A stretch of DNA of 64,000 nucleotides from Nocardia gamkensis NBRC 108242. GTDB lineage: Bacteria > Actinomycetota > Actinomycetes > Mycobacteriales > Mycobacteriaceae. Both the position numbers and the translations under genes were made by a program. How positions within the stretch are numbered: the stretch's first letter is position 1; each line of letters starts with the position of its first letter. The notes beneath the pieces are model-generated. The model was not told the origin of the DNA and did no database searches. It saw only the letters and a list, made by a program, of their open reading frames with translations. Location: the NCBI RefSeq assembly GCF_001612985.1, contig NZ_BDBM01000004.1:124001-188000 (forward strand), in the 5' to 3' direction. Shown here piece after piece: positions 10,721-19,737 of the stretch.

Positions 10721-11041
10721 ATGGAGATGCGCCCGCTGCCGCAGCCGAGTACCGCCGACATCGACCTGGTCCGGGTGCTCAGCGCCCTCGCCGACCCGGT
10801 CCGGCTCGAACTGGTGCGCGCGCTCGCCGGCGAGCGCGAACCGCTGAGCTGCAATGTCCGGGAGTTCGACGTGGAGATCACGGCGGCGACCGCCTCGCAC
10901 CACTGGAAGGTGCTGCGGGACGCGGGCATTACGACAACCTTCGTCTCCGGCCGCAACCGGCTGGTCGAACTGCGGCGCGACGATCTGGAGCAGCGCTTCC
11001 CCGGCCTGCTGGACGCGGTCATCACCGGCGCCCAGCGCTGA
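10721..11041 (+). CDS. ArsR-family winged-helix regulator
   Basis: About 106 residues. The wHTH core is ALADPVRLELVRALAGE followed by ITAATASHHWKVLRDAGI and the wing VSGRNRLVELRRDDLEQRFPG. The Cys pairs of classical metal sensors (ELCVCDL) are absent; a single Cys (LSCNV) remains, so it is probably not a metal sensor. Start choice is open among ATG 10691, 10721 and 10727; GGAGA at 10716-10720 suits 10727 best, and 10721 is a compromise. Divergent from the MFS pump it probably controls. Confidence 0.85.
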   Translation: MEMRPLPQPSTADIDLVRVLSALADPVRLELVRALAGEREPLSCNVREFDVEITAATASHHWKVLRDAGITTTFVSGRNRLVELRRDDLEQRFPGLLDAVITGAQR

Positions 11042-11426
11042 ACCGGCCGCCGGGCGCGTGCTCCCCCCGGCACTGAGGCCGCGAGAAAGCCTGCCGCCAT
11101 GGCATTCCGAGCGCCTCCGCGGCGAGCCGTCCGTCATCGCGATCGTCGCGCTGCTGGTGAACGCCTGCACCGCGCGGAGTTCGAGAACATCGCCCCGGCC
11201 ATCGTGTCGGCGCCCTCGGCGGCGGCCACAGCGAACAGCCCCCGGTCGAGATCGAGTAACCGTGCGACGGTCTGTCGGCGCGAGCGGCGGGGTGGGGCAA
11301 CCGTGCGCGCGGGCGGCGCCCAGGATCAGCGGTGACGGCCCTCCTCGAGTGCGTAGCGGCGCTTTCGGCATGGGATCACCCTGAGTCCGCGTGCCGAACG
11401 GGCGGGCCGGCCGTACGCTGAACCAC
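11042..11426. other. 385 bp without a convincing gene
   Basis: Several short frames exist here on both strands, but all are Arg/Pro-rich and have no credible start or family likeness. At the right end TACGCT (11414-11419) lies seven bases before the ATG of the HAD gene and is its likely -10 element. Nothing else is recognised. Confidence 0.5.
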
Positions 11427-12251
11427 ATGCCTGACCGCGGTCGGATCCGAGGGGTGCTCTACGACATCGACGGCGTCCTGGTGACCTCCTGGCAGGAGAT
11501 CGAGGGCGCCGCCGCCGCGGTGCGCCGGATCGGCGAGAGCGGGCTGCGCCGCGCTTTCCTGACCAACACCACCTCGCGCACTTGCGCCGAGATCGCGCAG
11601 CGCCTGTGCGACGCCGGTATCGAGGTCGAGCAGGGCGAGATCGTCACCGCCGCAAGGCTCACCGCCGAGTTCGTGCGCGGACGCTACCCCGATGCCGCCG
11701 TCTGGGTGCTCAACCACGGCGATATCACCGCGGATCTCACCGGTCTGACGCTCGACGACGATCATCCGGACGTGGTCGTGATCGGCGGAGCGGGACCGGA
11801 ATTCGATCACGCAGCGCTGAGCCGGGTGGTGGAACTGATGTTGGACGGTGTGCCCGTCGTCGCCATGCACAGCGGATTGACCTGGGCGACAGCGGAAGGG
11901 CTCCGCGTCGACGCGGGCGCCTACCTGCCGGGCCTGGAGGCGGCGGGCAATGCGCGCATCGAGGTGGTCGGCAAGCCCGCCGCGGCCGGTTTCCGGACCG
12001 CCGCCGCGCTGATGCGGCTGGACCCTTCGGAAGTCTTGATGATCGGTGACGATCTGAATTCGGATGTGCTCGCGGCGCAGGACGCCGGGTTGACCGGGGT
12101 TCTGGTACGCACCGGTAAATTCCGTCCCGGCGTACTGGCGTCGGCCGACCGCGCACCCGATCACGTCATCGATTCCGTGGCCGCGCTGCCGGAATTGCTG
12201 GCCGGGTCGGCGGAGTCGGGCGAACTTGCCGTAACCGACGAATCGGAATGA
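11427..12251 (+). CDS. HAD-superfamily IIA hydrolase (LHPP-like phosphatase)
   Basis: A 274-residue cytoplasmic phosphatase. Motif I is VLYDIDGVLV at about 9-18 (nucleophile and acid/base Asp), motif II is the TNTTS loop, and motif III/IV is VVGKPAAAGF followed by VLMIGDDLNSDVLAAQDAGLTGVLVRTGKF. The IIA cap lies between. The arrangement is closest to the LHPP/HDHD2 branch, which acts on phospholysine, phosphohistidine or pyrophosphate in animals; the bacterial substrate is unknown. Start at ATG 11427 is supported by TACGCT seven bases upstream (leaderless); an earlier in-frame ATG at 11391 is less likely. Confidence 0.9.
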   Translation: MPDRGRIRGVLYDIDGVLVTSWQEIEGAAAAVRRIGESGLRRAFLTNTTSRTCAEIAQRLCDAGIEVEQGEIVTAARLTAEFVRGRYPDAAVWVLNHGDITADLTGLTLDDDHPDVVVIGGAGPEFDHAALSRVVELMLDGVPVVAMHSGLTWATAEGLRVDAGAYLPGLEAAGNARIEVVGKPAAAGFRTAAALMRLDPSEVLMIGDDLNSDVLAAQDAGLTGVLVRTGKFRPGVLASADRAPDHVIDSVAALPELLAGSAESGELAVTDESE

Positions 12252-12414
12252 AACAAAAAATTCTACAGTTTCCCTCTAAAATTGCCCGCAAACGCGACGC
12301 TGCTAGGTATCGTCTGTTCCGGCAAATGGCCAGTGACAAGGAATGTCTCACGGACAGATCGGAGTTGCCGGATGCTCGATTCGCTGATGAGCGTGCTTGT
12401 GCGCAAACTACTAT

Positions 12415-12440
12415 GGTCGCCGGGCTTCGGCTCGGCGACC
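12415..12440 (+). terminator. Hairpin downstream of the HAD gene
   Basis: GGTCGCCG (12415-12422) and CGGCGACC (12433-12440) are perfect arms around a ten-base GC-rich loop. There is no T-run. It lies 164 bases after the HAD stop in a stretch (12252-12558) that begins unusually AT-rich and holds no convincing gene. Confidence 0.45.
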
Positions 12441-12505
12441 GATCAGTGAGGTAGCAACTGTTCAGCCAACTTTCGGCTAACGCGATGTAGGCCGCGGGTT
12501 GTAAC

Positions 12506-12542
12506 GAAGGGCCCGATCGATGACGATGAGTTCGGGCCCTTC
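12506..12542 (+). terminator. Strong hairpin just upstream of the TetR gene
   Basis: GAAGGGCCCGA (12506-12516) pairs perfectly with TCGGGCCCTTC (12532-12542), followed by a T-rich TGTATTGT. It would serve as terminator for upstream transcription. It ends only 16 bases before the TetR ATG, and TATTGT (12544-12549) next to it may be the TetR -10, so the stem may also mask the promoter or act as an operator. Confidence 0.6.
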
Positions 12543-12558
12543 TGTATTGTCTGCCCCA

Positions 12559-13191
12559 ATGTCACAGGATGCGAATACGGGTCGAATGTATGCCGGGCAA
12601 CCCGTGGAGGACCGGCAGCGTCAGCGGCGTGCGCGTTTTCTGGAGTCAGGCCTGACGGTCTTCGCGCGGGACGGCTACGCCAATAGTTCGGTCGGCGCCA
12701 TCTGTAAGGACGCCGGACTCTCCTCGCGACAGTTCTACGAGGAGTTCACCGGTCGCGAGTCCCTGCTCCTAGAGCTGTACGAGCAGATCGACCGGGAGTC
12801 GCGCGATGCCGTGAAGAAGGCGTTGGACGCGAAGTCCGGCGCCAAGTCGCTGGACGTCATCGATGCCGCGGTTCGCGCGTACGTCGAATCCATCGGATCC
12901 GATCCGCGCAAGGCGCGCGTCGCCTTGGTCGAAGTGGTCGGCGCGGGCCCGAAGGTGGAGAAGTTCCGTCTCGCGGTGCGCCGGGAGTGGGGTTCGCTGC
13001 TGGCAGGCGCCGCCGAAGACGCCGCGCTGCACGGCGAGATACCCGCGGGCGACTACGAGATGCGGATGCTCGCCATCATCGGCGCCGTCAACTACGTGGT
13101 GGACTCGTGGAGCGGTGCGGAGCCGCGTCCGCCGCTCGACGACGTGATCCGGGTGCTGAGCAGAGTGATCATCGGCGCGGTCCGCGCATAG
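12559..13191 (+). CDS. TetR-family transcriptional regulator
   Basis: From ATG 12559 a 210-residue one-domain repressor. The HTH is at about 18-65 (RRARFLESGLTVFARDGYANSSVGAICKDAGLSSRQFYEEFTGRESLLLELY). The C-terminal helical ligand domain shows the block KARVALVEVVGAGPKVEKFR, which is also seen in the TetR protein at 54164, so the two are subfamily relatives. It lies upstream of an alpha/beta hydrolase on the same strand, but that gene has its own promoter. A further in-frame ATG (12520) falls inside the hairpin and is less likely. Confidence 0.9.
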   Translation: MSQDANTGRMYAGQPVEDRQRQRRARFLESGLTVFARDGYANSSVGAICKDAGLSSRQFYEEFTGRESLLLELYEQIDRESRDAVKKALDAKSGAKSLDVIDAAVRAYVESIGSDPRKARVALVEVVGAGPKVEKFRLAVRREWGSLLAGAAEDAALHGEIPAGDYEMRMLAIIGAVNYVVDSWSGAEPRPPLDDVIRVLSRVIIGAVRA

Positions 13192-13239
13192 CGTCCCGGC
13201 CTGCGGGATCGGCGGCGACGAGCGCGGTAGCGTGCGGGG

Positions 13240-14097
13240 ATGCAGACAGTTCCGATCCAGATGCCGGACGGCACCACGGTTCCGGTGCGGTTGATCCCCG
13301 CCGGGGGCGTGCACCGGCACCCGGTCACACCGGACGCGCCGCGTCCGGTGCTGGTGATCGTGCCCGGACTCGGTGTTCCGGGGGGTTACTACGAACTGTT
13401 CGCCTCGAGCCTGGCGGCGCGCGGGTTCGACGTGGCCATCGGTGAGCTGCGCGGCAACGGCGACAGCAGGCCGAAGCCCAGCTCCGCCAGCACCTTCGGC
13501 TACCACGAACTGGTCTCGGTGGACTTCCCGGCGATCTTCGAGGTGGTCCGCGAGCAGTTCCCGGACAGCACGCCGTACCTGCTCGGCCACAGCATGGGCG
13601 GCCAACTCGGCGTCATGTACGCCGCACGCGTCCGCGGCAGGCTCGGCGGACTCGTCCTGGTCGCCTCGGGAACGCCGTATTACCGCGGCTATCGCGGACT
13701 TTCGGGCCCGGGCATGCTGGTCGGCACCGCGGCGATCTCGCTGACGGCCAACTTGGCGGGCTTCTGGCCCGGCGACCGGGTGTCGATGGGCTTCGGCCGC
13801 CAGTCCAAAGTGCTGATCTCCGACTGGGCCCGGCTCGCGCGCACCGGCCGGTTCGTCCCGGTCGGCGCGGACATCGACTACGAGGAGCGCATCGCGCGGC
13901 TGCGGCTTCCGGTGCTGTCCATCACGATGACCGGCGACGACCTCACCCCGCCCAGCTCCGCCGAGCACCTGCTGGAGAAGCTGCCCAACGCCGAGGTGAC
14001 GCGCTGGCGACAGCCGGAACCGCTGGGCCACAACGGCTGGATCCGGCAGTGCGCGGGCACCGTCGACCAGATCGAGAAGTGGCTGCGGGACCGCTGA
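13240..14097 (+). CDS. Alpha/beta-fold hydrolase
   Basis: A 285-residue soluble hydrolase of the serine-aminopeptidase/monoacylglycerol-lipase-like group. The nucleophile elbow is LGHSMGGQLG with Ser118, the oxyanion region is VIVPGLGVPGGYYE, the acid is in SITMTGDDLTPP at about 228-231, and the His is in LGHNGW at about 264. No signal peptide. TAGCGT (13228-13233) sits six bases before the ATG, indicating a leaderless transcript. The substrate is not deducible. Confidence 0.9.
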   Translation: MQTVPIQMPDGTTVPVRLIPAGGVHRHPVTPDAPRPVLVIVPGLGVPGGYYELFASSLAARGFDVAIGELRGNGDSRPKPSSASTFGYHELVSVDFPAIFEVVREQFPDSTPYLLGHSMGGQLGVMYAARVRGRLGGLVLVASGTPYYRGYRGLSGPGMLVGTAAISLTANLAGFWPGDRVSMGFGRQSKVLISDWARLARTGRFVPVGADIDYEERIARLRLPVLSITMTGDDLTPPSSAEHLLEKLPNAEVTRWRQPEPLGHNGWIRQCAGTVDQIEKWLRDR

Positions 14098-14131
14098 ACC
14101 GAGCACGGACCGCGCCCGGCCCGGCCATTCG

Positions 14132-16186
14132 TCAGGCGCGCCGCTCGATCAGCATCTGGGTGAAGAACTCGTAGATCAGCGCCGCCTGGAAAGCCGACTG
14201 CTTGTTGTCGGCGGCGCCGCCGTGGCCGCCCTCGATGTTCTCGTGGTACCAGAACTCGTGGCCCTGCTCCTCCAGCAGCGCGGCCATCTTGCGGGCGTGG
14301 CCGGGATGCACCCGGTCGTCCCTGGTCGAGGTGGTGAGCAGGATCGGCGGGTAGGAGCGGTCGGCGCGCACGTTCTGGTAAGGCGAGTACTTGCCGATGT
14401 ACTCCCATTCCTCCGGCTTGTCGGGGTCGCCGTACTCGGCCATCCACGAGGCGCCCGCCAGCAGCAGGTGGTAGCGCTTCATGTCCAGCAGCGGCACCTG
14501 GCAGACGATCGCGCCGAACAATTCGGGGTAGCGGGTCAGCATCACGCCCATGAGCAGTCCGCCGTTGCTGCCGCCGACCGCGCCGAGCTGATCCGCGGTG
14601 GTGATACCGCGCCCGACGAGGTTTTTCGCGATCGAGGAGAAGTCCTCGTACACCTTGTGCCGGTTGGCTTTCTGCACCGAGGTGTGCCATTGCGGCCCGT
14701 ACTCACCGCCGCCGCGGATGTTCGTCATCACCCAGGTACCGCCGCGCTCCAGCCAGCCCATCCCCGAGGCGCCGCTGTAACCCGGAGTGCGCGACACTTC
14801 GAAACCGCCGTAACCGGACATCACCGTCGGCCCGGGCTGGTCCTTGCGGTCGCGATGACGGATCACGAAGTACGGCACCGGCGTGCCGTCATCGGACGTG
14901 GCGAAGAACTGCTCGGTCTCCACGCCGTCGGCGTCGAAGAATCCGGGCTCCTGCTTGAGCCGCTCGGTGCGCCCGCCGACCGCACTGGCCAGCAGCGTGG
15001 CCGGAGTGGTGAACCCGCTGGTGCTGAGCATGAACTCGTCGCCGCCCTCCAGCGGGTCGAGATTCAGCACGCTGGTGGTGGCCATCGGCGGAGTGTCGGT
15101 CAGCGGCCTGCGACGCCAGCCGTCCGTCGCCGGGGTGAGCACGTGCAGCTTGGTCTGCACGTCCTCGAGCGTGACCAGCAGCAGGTGATTCTCGGTCCAG
15201 CCGTAGCCGTGCAGCGCGGTGTGCGCGTCCGGGGTGAAGAGGACCTCGAAATCCCGTGCGCCGGCCAGGAACTTCTCGAAGTCGGCGGCCAGCAGCGCAC
15301 CCGCGGGATAGCTCGCGCCGCCCACCTCCCACGGCGACTTCAACCGCACCAGCAGCCAGTCCTTGTACCAGGATTCGCTGGCGTCGCTGGGGATCTCGAG
15401 ATGCCGCAGCGTGCCGTCGTCGGCCAGCAGGTACACCTCTTCGTTGAAGAAGTCGGTGGCGCGGCCGACGTAGTGCCGTTCGTAACCCGGTGTGCGGTCG
15501 TAGCCCGCCGAGACCGCGACATCCCCGGTCTCTCCCTCGAAAACGGTGATCGCCTCGTCCAGAGCGGTGCCGCGCCGCCAGCGTTTCGCGATCCGCGGAT
15601 ATCCCGAATCGGTCAGCGAGCCGGGGCCGAAGTCGGTGCCCACGTACACCGAGTCGATATCGATCCAGCGGATCTCCGACTTGGCCTCGGGCAGGAAGAA
15701 CCCGCCATCGGCCGGATCGAGGAACACCCTGCGCTCCATGTCGAACTCGCGGACCACCTTCGCGTCCGCGCCGCCGCGCGACAGGCTGATCAGCGCGCGG
15801 GACTGTTCCGGGCGCAGTACCGCGGCTCCGCCCCACACCCAGTTCTCGTCCTCGGCGGCGGCCAGTGCGTCGAGATCGATCAGCACGTCCCAGTCCGGCG
15901 AGTCCTCGGCGTACTCGGCGAACGTGGTGCGCCGCCAGAGGCCGCGCGGGTGCTCGGCGTCTCGCCAGAAGTTGTAGAGCCAGGGGCCGCGGCGAGACGG
16001 GTAGGCGATCTTCGTATCGGTGTCGAGCATGTCGAGGATGCGCCGCTCCAGCTCCCGGAAGCGATCGGAGTCGGCGAACCGGGAGTGCGCGACGGCGTTG
16101 TGCGCGCGGGCCCAGTCCAGGGGCCGCTCACCGGTCACTTCTTCCAGCCAGAGGTAGGGGTCGGTCACATTCTCCACACCGCTCAT
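14132..16186 (-). CDS. S9 family peptidase (prolyl oligopeptidase)
   Basis: A 684-residue serine peptidase. The N-terminal DPYLWLEEVTGERPLDWARAHN motif and a seven-bladed propeller (roughly 70-420) precede the alpha/beta-hydrolase domain. The catalytic triad is visible: Ser540 in GGSNGGLLMG, Asp624 in STRDDRVHPGHARKM, His655 in ENIEGGHGG. The family cleaves short peptides after Pro in the cytoplasm. ATG 16186 is preferred because CACAAT lies six bases upstream; an in-frame GTG at 16192 would add two residues. It is monocistronic in appearance. Confidence 0.93.
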   Translation of the reverse strand: MSGVENVTDPYLWLEEVTGERPLDWARAHNAVAHSRFADSDRFRELERRILDMLDTDTKIAYPSRRGPWLYNFWRDAEHPRGLWRRTTFAEYAEDSPDWDVLIDLDALAAAEDENWVWGGAAVLRPEQSRALISLSRGGADAKVVREFDMERRVFLDPADGGFFLPEAKSEIRWIDIDSVYVGTDFGPGSLTDSGYPRIAKRWRRGTALDEAITVFEGETGDVAVSAGYDRTPGYERHYVGRATDFFNEEVYLLADDGTLRHLEIPSDASESWYKDWLLVRLKSPWEVGGASYPAGALLAADFEKFLAGARDFEVLFTPDAHTALHGYGWTENHLLLVTLEDVQTKLHVLTPATDGWRRRPLTDTPPMATTSVLNLDPLEGGDEFMLSTSGFTTPATLLASAVGGRTERLKQEPGFFDADGVETEQFFATSDDGTPVPYFVIRHRDRKDQPGPTVMSGYGGFEVSRTPGYSGASGMGWLERGGTWVMTNIRGGGEYGPQWHTSVQKANRHKVYEDFSSIAKNLVGRGITTADQLGAVGGSNGGLLMGVMLTRYPELFGAIVCQVPLLDMKRYHLLLAGASWMAEYGDPDKPEEWEYIGKYSPYQNVRADRSYPPILLTTSTRDDRVHPGHARKMAALLEEQGHEFWYHENIEGGHGGAADNKQSAFQAALIYEFFTQMLIERRA

Positions 16187-16220
16187 CCCCACATTGTGGA
16201 CGAGCCGCCCGGGCGCGGGC

Positions 16221-16763
16221 TTACCAGGAGTGCGCTACGTCGACCACGATGCGCGATCCGCTGCCCGGTCCGTCGAGGGTGTAGGTCTGGAACGGCAGTC
16301 GAGCGCGCGTGCCGAGACCGACCGTGGTCTGGCCTTCGAAAGAGCCGGCCCAGGCCACCTGACGGAAAGTCCGGTAGTCCCGCACCTCGGTGAGCTCGGC
16401 CCGGTTCGCGGGGTTGTAGGTGGGGGTGAACGAGTCGTCGTAGGCAGGGGCGTTGACGGTGATGCTCAGGTACGCCTCGCCGCGCAGCGGGACGGGTGCG
16501 CCGGAGCCGTCCATGGTCACCCGCTCGACGTAGCCGACGTGGTACCCCGTCACGGGCCCGGCGACGTCGAACACCAAGCGGTCGAAGCAGTCGTGCCGCC
16601 CGGCGCGGACCCCGGTCAGCGGCGTGGGCGTGCGGGCCTGGCTCGTCTTGGGCATCGAACCCCAACCGGACGCACACGCCGGGGCGGCGGAGGCCGGGAC
16701 GGGTGCGATCCAGAGACCGGCGACTGTCAGGACGGAGAAGAAAAGGGGAAGCAAGCGACGCAT
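16221..16763 (-). CDS. Secreted AMIN-like domain protein
   Basis: A 180-residue exported protein with a Sec signal peptide (MRRLLPLFFSVLTVAGLWIAPVPASA, cleavage near residue 27). The mature region has a Cys pair (PACASGWGS and GRHDCFDRLVFDV). It matches the actinobacterial AMIN-like domain: RAGRHDCFDRLVFDVAG, VGYVERV, LRGEAYLSITVNAPA, and a final SRIVVDVAH. Such domains are thought to bind cell-envelope glycans. Start ATG 16763 has GAAGGCGG upstream. Confidence 0.8.
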   Translation of the reverse strand: MRRLLPLFFSVLTVAGLWIAPVPASAAPACASGWGSMPKTSQARTPTPLTGVRAGRHDCFDRLVFDVAGPVTGYHVGYVERVTMDGSGAPVPLRGEAYLSITVNAPAYDDSFTPTYNPANRAELTEVRDYRTFRQVAWAGSFEGQTTVGLGTRARLPFQTYTLDGPGSGSRIVVDVAHSW

Positions 16764-16986
16764 GGTCGCACCGCCTTCGGGGGCACGGGAGGATTGATGT
16801 ACTTCATGCATCGGTCGAGGTGAGCGCGCTGTTACCGACGATTGCGGCGAAAAGTGTTGGCGAACGGGACAACTCGTCCACCGCAGCCGAGTAGCGGCGG
16901 CTCGCCGTTCGCTGGGGCCGGTGCCCGCTCGGCGCGGACAAGTAGGATCGCTGCCGGCGAGGCCGATCCGAACAGGAGGTTCGAGG

Positions 16987-17961
16987 TTGCCACCGTTTCT
17001 CTGGGAGCAGCACTGCTGCCTGCCGCTCTCGCCCGCCGCGCGTATCGGCGACCTCGCGCGCTACCCGGCCGGCTCGTACTTGTCGGTGAACGTGGGCTAC
17101 TCCCGGCAGTCGACTGCGGACTCTCTGGCGTTGCTGGACCGATTCCGCCGCGAGGCGTCGGCGGACGGCCGGTTTCGCCTGGTGCGCGGCATCGATGACA
17201 TCGGGGCGCCCGGCGCCATCGCGCTCGCGTTCGATCTGGAGGACTCCGGCCCGCTGGGCGGCGACCTGGACAACGTCGCGCGGTTCTACGACCTCGGCGT
17301 GCGGTCGTTGCTGCCCACCTACAACCACGCCAACGCCGCGGGCTGCGGATGCCTGGACACCGAAGACACCGGACTCACCGGGTACGGCCGCGACCTCGTC
17401 CATGCGCTCAACGATGTCGGCATGTTCGCCGACGGCTCGCATTGTTCCCGGCGCACGGGGCTGGAACTGGCCGAGTCGAGCGTCGTCCCGATGATCTACA
17501 GCCACTCGAACTTCGCCGCCCTGTGGGACCACCCGCGCAACATCACCGACGAGCAGGCGCGCGCCTGCGCCGCGACCGGCGGTGTGATCGGAATCAACGG
17601 CGTCGGAATCTTCTTGGGCCGCAACGCCGCCGACGAACGCGCCGAGCGGATCGCGGCGATGGCGCGGCACATCGAATACGGCGCCGAACTGGTCGGCATC
17701 GAACACATCGGAATCGGCTCGGACTACTCTTTCGACGCCGAGGACTTCAACGCCGAACTGGCGAACAATCCGGACGCTTTCTCCGAGGCATACACCGCAT
17801 GGGGCGCGCTGCAATGGGTGCCGCCCGAGGATCTGACCGGGGCCGCCGACGTACCCGGCCTCGACGAGGTGCTGGCCGGTCGTGGTTTCACCGCGGCGGA
17901 CCGGGCAGCGGTCTTCGGCGAGAACTTCCGCCGCGTCGCCCGCCAGGTCTGGCGAACCTGA
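16987..17961 (+). CDS. Membrane dipeptidase (renal dipeptidase, peptidase M19)
   Basis: A 324-residue metallo-dipeptidase. The start is most likely TTG 16987, because a near-perfect AGGAGGT at 16974-16980 lies seven bases before it and the frame then begins PPFLWEQHCCLPL as in homologues. Family marks are QHCCLPL (first metal His), AFDLEDSGPLGG, LTYNHAN-like LPTYNHANAAGCGC, MFADGSHCSRRTGLE, MIYSHSN and HIGIGSDYSFD. The enzyme has no signal peptide here and is probably cytoplasmic; M19 enzymes cleave dipeptides and sometimes beta-lactams. Confidence 0.9.
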   Translation: MPPFLWEQHCCLPLSPAARIGDLARYPAGSYLSVNVGYSRQSTADSLALLDRFRREASADGRFRLVRGIDDIGAPGAIALAFDLEDSGPLGGDLDNVARFYDLGVRSLLPTYNHANAAGCGCLDTEDTGLTGYGRDLVHALNDVGMFADGSHCSRRTGLELAESSVVPMIYSHSNFAALWDHPRNITDEQARACAATGGVIGINGVGIFLGRNAADERAERIAAMARHIEYGAELVGIEHIGIGSDYSFDAEDFNAELANNPDAFSEAYTAWGALQWVPPEDLTGAADVPGLDEVLAGRGFTAADRAAVFGENFRRVARQVWRT

Positions 17962-17980
17962 CCCAGCGGCTCGCCACCGC

Positions 17981-18004
17981 GTGCGACCCCCGCGAGGGGC
18001 GCAC
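17981..18004 (+). terminator. Hairpin after the dipeptidase gene
   Basis: GTGCGACCCC pairs with GGGGCGCAC around a CGCGA loop with a single bulged A. It starts 20 bases after the stop; no T-run follows. Probable terminator. Confidence 0.5.
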
Positions 18005-18206
18005 CAAGAAGAGGTCTATTCGTGTTTCACCGCGGCCGGACGCCATTCACGGATGTTCTCGATACGGCTGCTCAGGCGGCATGCTAACCCGGCGCCACCA
18101 CCGCGTTCTTCCCGAGCACGGAAAGTTTGCGGGTGGGTGTGGCCCACGCCTCACCAGGGTGGGGGATGGGTGGGTGAACATACCGCTGCGGAGTTAGGCT
18201 CGGTTC

Positions 18207-19610
18207 GTGACTTCCCACTACGATGTCGTCGTTCTCGGTGCTGGTCCCGGCGGATACGTCGCCGCGATCCGCGCCGCTCAACTCGGCCTGCGAACAGCGA
18301 TCGTCGAGCAGAAATACTGGGGCGGTGTGTGCCTGAACGTCGGCTGCATCCCGTCCAAGGCGCTCCTGCGAAACGCCGAACTCGCCCACATCTTCACCAA
18401 GGAGGCGAAGACCTTCGGCATCTCCGGCGAGGTGAACTTCGACTTCGGGGTCGCCTTCGACCGCAGCCGCAAGGTCGCCGACGGCCGGGTCAAGGGCGTC
18501 CACTTCCTGATGAAGAAGAACAAGATCGACGAGTTCGACGGTAAGGGCACCTTCACCGGCCCGAACTCGCTCTCGGTCGAGCTCTCCAAGGGCGGCACCG
18601 AGGCGATCACGTTCGACAACGCGATCATCGCGGCGGGCACCGTCACCAAGCTGCTGCCCGGCACCCAGCTCAGCGCGAACGTGGTCACCTACGAGGAGCA
18701 GATCCTCACCCGTGACCTGCCCGGCTCGATCCTCATCGTCGGTGCGGGCGCGATCGGCATGGAGTTCGGCTACGTCCTGAAGAACTACGGCGTCGACGTG
18801 CGCATCGTCGAGTTCCTCGACCGCGCGCTGCCGAACGAGGACGCGGACGTCTCCAAGGAGATCACCAAGCAGTACAAGAAGCTCGGCATCACCATCACCA
18901 CCGGTGCGGCCGTGCAGTCCATCGAGGACGACGGCGCCAAGGTCACCGTCGCGATCAAGGACAACAAGTCCGGCTCGGTCGAGACCGTCACCGTCGACAA
19001 GGTGCTGCAGGCCGTCGGCTTCGCACCGCGCGTCGACGGCTACGGCTTGGAGACCACCGGCGTGGTGGTCACCGACCGCGGCGCGATCGGGATCGACGAC
19101 TACATGCGCACCAACGTGCCGCACATCTACGCGATCGGCGACGTCACCGGCAAGCTGCAACTCGCGCACGTCGCGGAGGCCCAAGGCGTGGTCGCGGCCG
19201 AGACCATCGCGGGCGCGGAGACCGTCACCCTCGGCGACTACCGGATGATGCCGCGCGCCACCTTCTGCCAGCCGCAGGTCGCCAGCTTCGGCCTGACCGA
19301 GCAGCAGGCCCGGGACGAGGGCTACGACGTGAAGGTCGCGACCTTCCCGTTCACCGCCAACGGCAAGGCGCACGGCCTCGGCGACCCGACCGGTTTCGTC
19401 AAGCTCATCGCCGACGCCAAGTACGGCGAGCTGATCGGCGGGCACCTCATCGGCCCGGACGTCTCCGAGCTGCTGCCCGAGCTCACCCTGGCGCAGAAGT
19501 GGGACCTGACGGTCAACGAGCTGACCCGGAACGTGCACACCCACCCGACGCTCAGCGAGGCCCTCCAGGAAGCCTTCCACGGCCTGGCCGGCCACATGAT
19601 CAACTTCTGA
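18207..19610 (+). CDS. lpd: Dihydrolipoamide dehydrogenase
   Basis: A 467-residue FAD/NAD flavoprotein, the E3 component of 2-oxoacid dehydrogenase complexes. In mycobacteria it also serves the peroxynitrite/AhpC pathway. Seen: FAD-binding GAGPGG at 11-16, redox-active Cys pair C42/C47 in [16 protein letters not shown]-binding [10 protein letters not shown] near 180, and the catalytic HTHP near 444-447. GTG 18207 is preceded by TAGGCT (18195-18200) six bases upstream, so the mRNA is probably leaderless. No E1/E2 genes adjoin, as with mycobacterial lpdC, which stands apart from its partners. Confidence 0.97.
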   Translation: MTSHYDVVVLGAGPGGYVAAIRAAQLGLRTAIVEQKYWGGVCLNVGCIPSKALLRNAELAHIFTKEAKTFGISGEVNFDFGVAFDRSRKVADGRVKGVHFLMKKNKIDEFDGKGTFTGPNSLSVELSKGGTEAITFDNAIIAAGTVTKLLPGTQLSANVVTYEEQILTRDLPGSILIVGAGAIGMEFGYVLKNYGVDVRIVEFLDRALPNEDADVSKEITKQYKKLGITITTGAAVQSIEDDGAKVTVAIKDNKSGSVETVTVDKVLQAVGFAPRVDGYGLETTGVVVTDRGAIGIDDYMRTNVPHIYAIGDVTGKLQLAHVAEAQGVVAAETIAGAETVTLGDYRMMPRATFCQPQVASFGLTEQQARDEGYDVKVATFPFTANGKAHGLGDPTGFVKLIADAKYGELIGGHLIGPDVSELLPELTLAQKWDLTVNELTRNVHTHPTLSEALQEAFHGLAGHMINF

Positions 19611-19626
19611 TCCGGTCGCGGAGAGA

Positions 19627-19657
19627 GGGCGTGCGGTCGTAGATCGCACGCCCTTTT
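19627..19657 (+). terminator. Intrinsic terminator of lpd
   Basis: GGGCGTGCG (19627-19635) and CGCACGCCC (19645-19653) form a perfect nine-base stem followed by TTTTCATTT. It is the best rho-independent terminator in the window. Confidence 0.9.
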
Positions 19658-19737
19658 CATTTGTCGGCCAATGGTTTCCGCCTCGGTAGGGTCGCTGGAG
19701 GTCGGCGCGGGCGTGGGCGGTCTGCTATACAGCGTGC

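Noticed and set aside
11042..11426. Short frames on both strands between the ArsR and HAD genes
   Set aside because: Arg/Pro-rich translations, no ribosome sites, no family likeness.
12248..12454. A 68-residue frame overlapping the HAD stop
   Set aside because: It starts in an ATGA-like overlap, but the composition is irregular, it crosses the hairpin at 12415-12440 and has no recognisable features.
14222..16393. A 723-residue frame opposite the S9 peptidase
   Set aside because: Shadow of a gene with an intact catalytic triad; no motifs in the antisense product.
18084..19649. A 521-residue frame opposite lpd
   Set aside because: Antisense shadow; lpd has all redox and nucleotide-binding motifs and its own terminator.
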